From Brachypodius melanocephalos (taxonomy: Eukaryota; Chordata; Aves; Passeriformes; Pycnonotidae): a stretch of 64,000 nt of DNA. The DNA lies in the NCBI GenBank assembly GCA_013398615.1, contig VZSR01003371.1, forward strand, positions 7,957,724 to 8,021,723, written 5' to 3'. The position numbers and the translations under genes are program-made. Below the pieces are notes generated by a model, which was given only the letters and a program-made list of their open reading frames with translations, had not been told where the DNA came from and did no database searches. This document shows, piece after piece, positions 60,301 to 64,000 of the stretch. Position 1 is the first letter of the stretch. Each line of letters starts with the position of its first letter.

Positions 60301-63300
60301 GGCCACTGTTTTCTTCTGCCAAAACCTTTCCTTTACAGCCAAAGCAGACAATGAACAAACCAAGCACTCATGCCACAGAGAGCAGTGCTGCAGTGGCATG
60401 CACTTCTGTTGGAAACCTAAAGATCTCATGGTTAAAGGTGAGATAAGGATGTTATATCTTTAGTCAGCACCATTGTAAAAGAATGGAGTACTGAGAAGTG
60501 TCCACAGACTAATCTTGACAAAGTATTTTTATGGTTTCCATTTCTTATAAAAGTAAAATCCCTATTACTTAAAAATTTACAATGTCACCAAAGTTTCCTT
60601 TTTCCCCCCACCATATTGTCCCCTGGTGTTTTATTCACTTTTAACTTTTATCATTTTTCCACAAAAATGCTCTTTTTTTGTGATAATTAAAAGAATCCAA
60701 ATTGCTCTTTGGTGAAGGTTTTGGAGAAAAATTATGGAAAAAGATAACAATTATGATAATAATGATAATAATACATCACAAAAGAAACTAGACTCTTTAA
60801 TTTTTTTGCAAAATATAAATGCTTTCAAATCTTTTTTTCCAAAATATTTTGCATACTTTGGCCTCTTAGTGAGGATAGTCAGCTTTGTGTCAACACATCA
60901 CTTTAATTCAAGTTAAGCCTGAAATTACACAGATTTGTAATGTCTCCTTTTCTTGTACACCAGTAGGAAATGGGGTTACAGGAATACAAATAGCTATAGG
61001 GAATACAGTATATCTACAAATACTTGTTGGCAACTGCTTGAGATAGCTGTGGCCAGACACACAAAGCCTGATGCAGCCTTCTTCAGCTGATGGCAGGTAC
61101 TCCTCCTATCAGGATTCATTGGGGGATCAGGCAATTTACACTGAGCTTTGCCTCAGTCCAAGCATTCTGGCAACGTTTCTCACTAAATCTGGAACATTAC
61201 TAAAAAAATAGGCTGCATTGAGCAGTTTCTGTCATTAATTTCTCATTTGCAGTCTTTCTTCTCCTGTGCCCACACTCTGTCTTACATTTGTTTCTACTTC
61301 TGAGCCATTTTCTGCATGTTCTCTGTGGAAACACAAGCTCAATATTATTTTAGTAGGACACAAAATCCCAGCATCGTTTCAGCACACTTGAAACTGGGAC
61401 TCTGCTTCCCTGGCTGCGTAAGCAGAGATAGAACTGAGCCGAAAGCAAAGTAATTCAGCAAAGAGCTCTGAGATTTGAGCAAGACACAAAATCCTTTTTC
61501 ATCTCTTTGACTTTAAGCGTTTCTATCACCCTTAGTGCTTTTCCCATCTTGCCAGGGCATTTATATTTTAGAGGTTTTCCCACAGAGTTATTTACTGGGT
61601 AATGTCTTCACTGAGAATATTTAACTTTAAGTCATAAAGGCGACTTGTTATTTTTATTATTCTGCAAAAGCCTTTTGTCCACTTTGTTTAGCATCACGAG
61701 CCTTTGCCCACAGTGAATTCCACTAGCACTACAACCAAAGTATCACAGCCAACAGCTCACATTATACATGAGCCTTGGATAAGGCTGCGGACTAAGCCAT
61801 GCAAAGAATCAGTGAGTGGTGTTCTTTCCTCCCTTGCTTGCCAGCATTATTTAAAAGTGATGCCAGAGCATTTTTCACTTAAACCCTATAAATATCGCTC
61901 TTTGAACATGTTCTGTTGTTGATTTAAAATTTAAACATTCAATTTAGCTTCCCATTAAAACAAAATCTCACAGGCTCCTCTGAAATGTAATATGCTCTGA
62001 GGCAGCTTTCCATTGTGAGGGAGAGTAACAGCTAAATGAGATTTTTTTTTCCTCCTAAATTGAGATTTGGAAGTTATATTAAATGGCATTGTTTATTGTA
62101 GTGAATAAGAAAGAGCATTAAAAGGATGGTTCTGCATTCAATACAGTCTGGCAATTTTTGCTTTAAAGGCTTTATTTTCTGAATCACTGAAATGAAAGAC
62201 AGAATTGCTACTGATTGAAAAATGAGTAGTACCATGCTCTAAGAGCCCATCTCAGATCCTGCTGAAACCACTGGAAAGCCTTAGACCAGCAGCCATGTAA
62301 AGAGAGACGTGCCTCCTCTGGATCCTGTGGAAATACACCTGGAGAAGGGCACTGAAAACCACTGGAAAAGTCTGTGAAGGGAATGAAGGTCTGCCCATCT
62401 CCAAACAGTATAGGAGGAGCCAGGCAAGTAGAAAATTTGGATCAAGGCCATAAGGCAAAACAATGACCTCTGCCAGGTTTGCCTTCCTCCTGTGGTGTGC
62501 TCTTGTTGCCTTTTCCAGAGAGCTTTTGTTCACCTTCATGAAATATAAATAAACTCCATTGACCAGACTGAACTGGTTTTGTACTGCAACGATTCCAAAT
62601 TCCGCATCTCTTTTCACTTTTGAAACAGAGCCATCACAACTTGAACCCCACCACCTTAAAGTGAAGATAGGAATTTCTTAGATATAGAAGTCTCCTTTCC
62701 AAAAATGGGTGTTCACTTATGGCTGATATTGTTTGCCTTAATTCTCTACTCGCAGAACAACTTAAGCATCCATCTTGTGTGCCAAGATACAGAGAATGAG
62801 CAACTGCTTATGCTTTAATGAGTACAAATAAAATTAAAAACCTACATGCTGCATCTTGTTTCAAATCATATCATGAGCGGAGACCATGCCTTTCTATTTT
62901 GGGAGCCTCTTCACCAACTTGGATCCAGCTCCTAGCGAATTTGAAAATGCAGTGCTAGCAACACAAGCGAGAAATTGTGAAGTAAAACCACTATTTGAAA
63001 TAAGAATGTGAGACTGTATAACTTACCAAATAGGACACTGTTTTCTTTAGTATGTAGCTCTTTAGCAAGTACTGGTAAACAATGAAGTCACGTATCTCTA
63101 TGTTTTATGTTGAAAAAAATTAGGATTTAGTACATTTCTTCTGTATCTAGGATCTTATTTTCAGAGTTACAGTGATTCCAGAACGGAATTTGTTAAGATG
63201 AATTCAACTTGATTGGAGACATCTAAAAAGCTTCTGTCAGCTACCATTTCTCACAGAAATGTTTTTTCCATCTGTCCTTCAAGAAAGGTTCTCGGGATGA

Positions 63301-64000
63301 TGAAAAAAATCCTTTATTTTTTTACTAATTGTAGAATTGTATGGCAAGTATTTTGTTCAGCCCTGTTTAGCAGCTGTAGTCCAGAGAAATTATGGCAAGC
63401 CTTTTGACAACATTCCCCACAGAAATGGGTCAAAAAATGATCACAGTGACAGTAGTGAGAAGGCTCATCCACCCCAAAATGAATGGAAAACATTCATCCA
63501 GAACAGAGAGAGCCAGCTTGGTTTCAGACTCAGCTGTAGGTTCAAGAACTCCTACACTTAACTGTTCCCACACAATAGCTATAAAGACAATATGACTATT
63601 TTTCCATTTGTAATTGGCACAATTAGTTCAGAATCTTTTGGCAATTGCCAGGTCTTGCTGTTGAACCAGTGGCATGGACATATCTGATCAGGTAGGAACC
63701 TGAGAGAAGCTGAGCTCAATGCTAAAAGTTGCTTTGATTTAGAGGTCAAATTATTTTTTATCTCTGAGTAAAGCAGGAGAGGGAGGAGGGAGCAGCAGGG
63801 AGGAGAATTGGTGGTAGACACCTTGGTGTTTTACAGACTTGTCTTCTAATACAGATCACAGTGGGGGTCACATGAGAATGAAGTCTTGACAATTGCTGCT
63901 TTGCACGAGTAATACTGAATAAATTGCCCAGATGGACTAAGAGCACACAAACGTTTACAAATATTTGTGTGCATCCAGTGTGTAACACCGAAACGTATTT
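57331..64000. other. Gene-free unique sequence
   Basis: No gene is supported. An interrupted GATAAT/TAA microsatellite lies at 60,751-60,772. Minus-strand open frames at 58,718-58,972 and 58,927-59,166 overlap in different frames and are discussed as a possible broken pseudogene. A 121-codon minus-strand frame at 62,252-62,617 has no recognised domain. The rest is AT-rich unique DNA to the window end. Confidence 0.65.
58718..59166 (-). pseudogene. Possible frame-disrupted coding relic (speculative)
   Basis: Two overlapping minus-strand open frames, 59,166-58,927 (79 codons, no ATG: it opens with GTG) and 58,972-58,718 (84 codons), would form one continuous stretch of about 450 bp if joined by a single frameshift in their 46-bp overlap. 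The first has an acidic segment (PESEVCDEDLEVLDWF) and the second a KYSEAQLLKEEEMMM segment; both are more protein-like in composition than the other frames in the window. I recognise no family and see no poly-A tail or splice sites. Plus-strand frames of similar length overlap it, so chance remains the simplest explanation. Confidence 0.15.

Noticed and set aside
62252..62617. 121-codon minus-strand open frame with hydrophobic segments
   Set aside because: No known family, no conserved motif, and a second unrelated frame overlaps it on the same strand.
1..64000. tRNA, rRNA, mitochondrial insertion or bacterial operon
   Set aside because: I saw no tRNA A/B-box plus cloverleaf, no rRNA core sequence, no mitochondrial gene sequence and no runs of adjacent coding frames with ribosome binding sites.

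Overview
This 64 kb window looks like vertebrate, most probably avian, non-coding DNA from a gene desert or a very large intron. The main evidence is the transposable elements. The only families I can recognise with confidence are chicken-repeat-1 (CR1) LINE fragments, at about 15.0, 33.0, 37.8, 55.2, 56.2 and 57.2 kb. I see no mammalian SINEs, no L1 and no bacterial gene organisation. The DNA is AT-rich, CpG-poor, and full of homopolymer A/T runs and short microsatellites. CR1 also occurs in crocodilians, turtles and lizards, so 'bird' is an inference.

Layout: 0-15 kb is unique AT-rich sequence with scattered short hairpins, a full-consensus CRE palindrome at 1418-1431 and a homeodomain-site-rich stretch near 13.9-14.06 kb. 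15.0-16.3 kb has a CR1 3' fragment, a TTTG/poly-T block and an ATCT/TA microsatellite. 16.3-33 kb is unique sequence with small direct and inverted repeats. 33.0-33.46 kb is the longest-preserved CR1 fragment and still encodes the C-terminal end of the CR1 reverse-transcriptase protein on the minus strand. Two possible old LTR fragments lie at about 34.0-34.4 and 36.3-36.45 kb, both only weakly supported. 38-55 kb is unique sequence, with a small but distinct CpG-dense spot at 48,570-48,589 inside a CpG-enriched stretch of about 0.9 kb. 55.2-57.3 kb is a cluster of three CR1 fragments in mixed orientation, with an approximately 108-nt polypyrimidine tract between the second and third. 57.3-64 kb is unique sequence.

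I find no protein-coding gene, exon, tRNA, rRNA or CRISPR array that can be supported from sequence alone. The longest open frames (152, 143, 128, 127 and 126 codons) are in the range expected by chance in 64 kb. The one frame I recognise, of 127 codons, is a CR1 relic. No undescribed system stands out. The observations most worth checking are the CpG spot, the LTR-like segment that ends in a consensus splice donor, the TAAT-rich block, and the frame-shifted minus-strand open frames at 58.7-59.2 kb.
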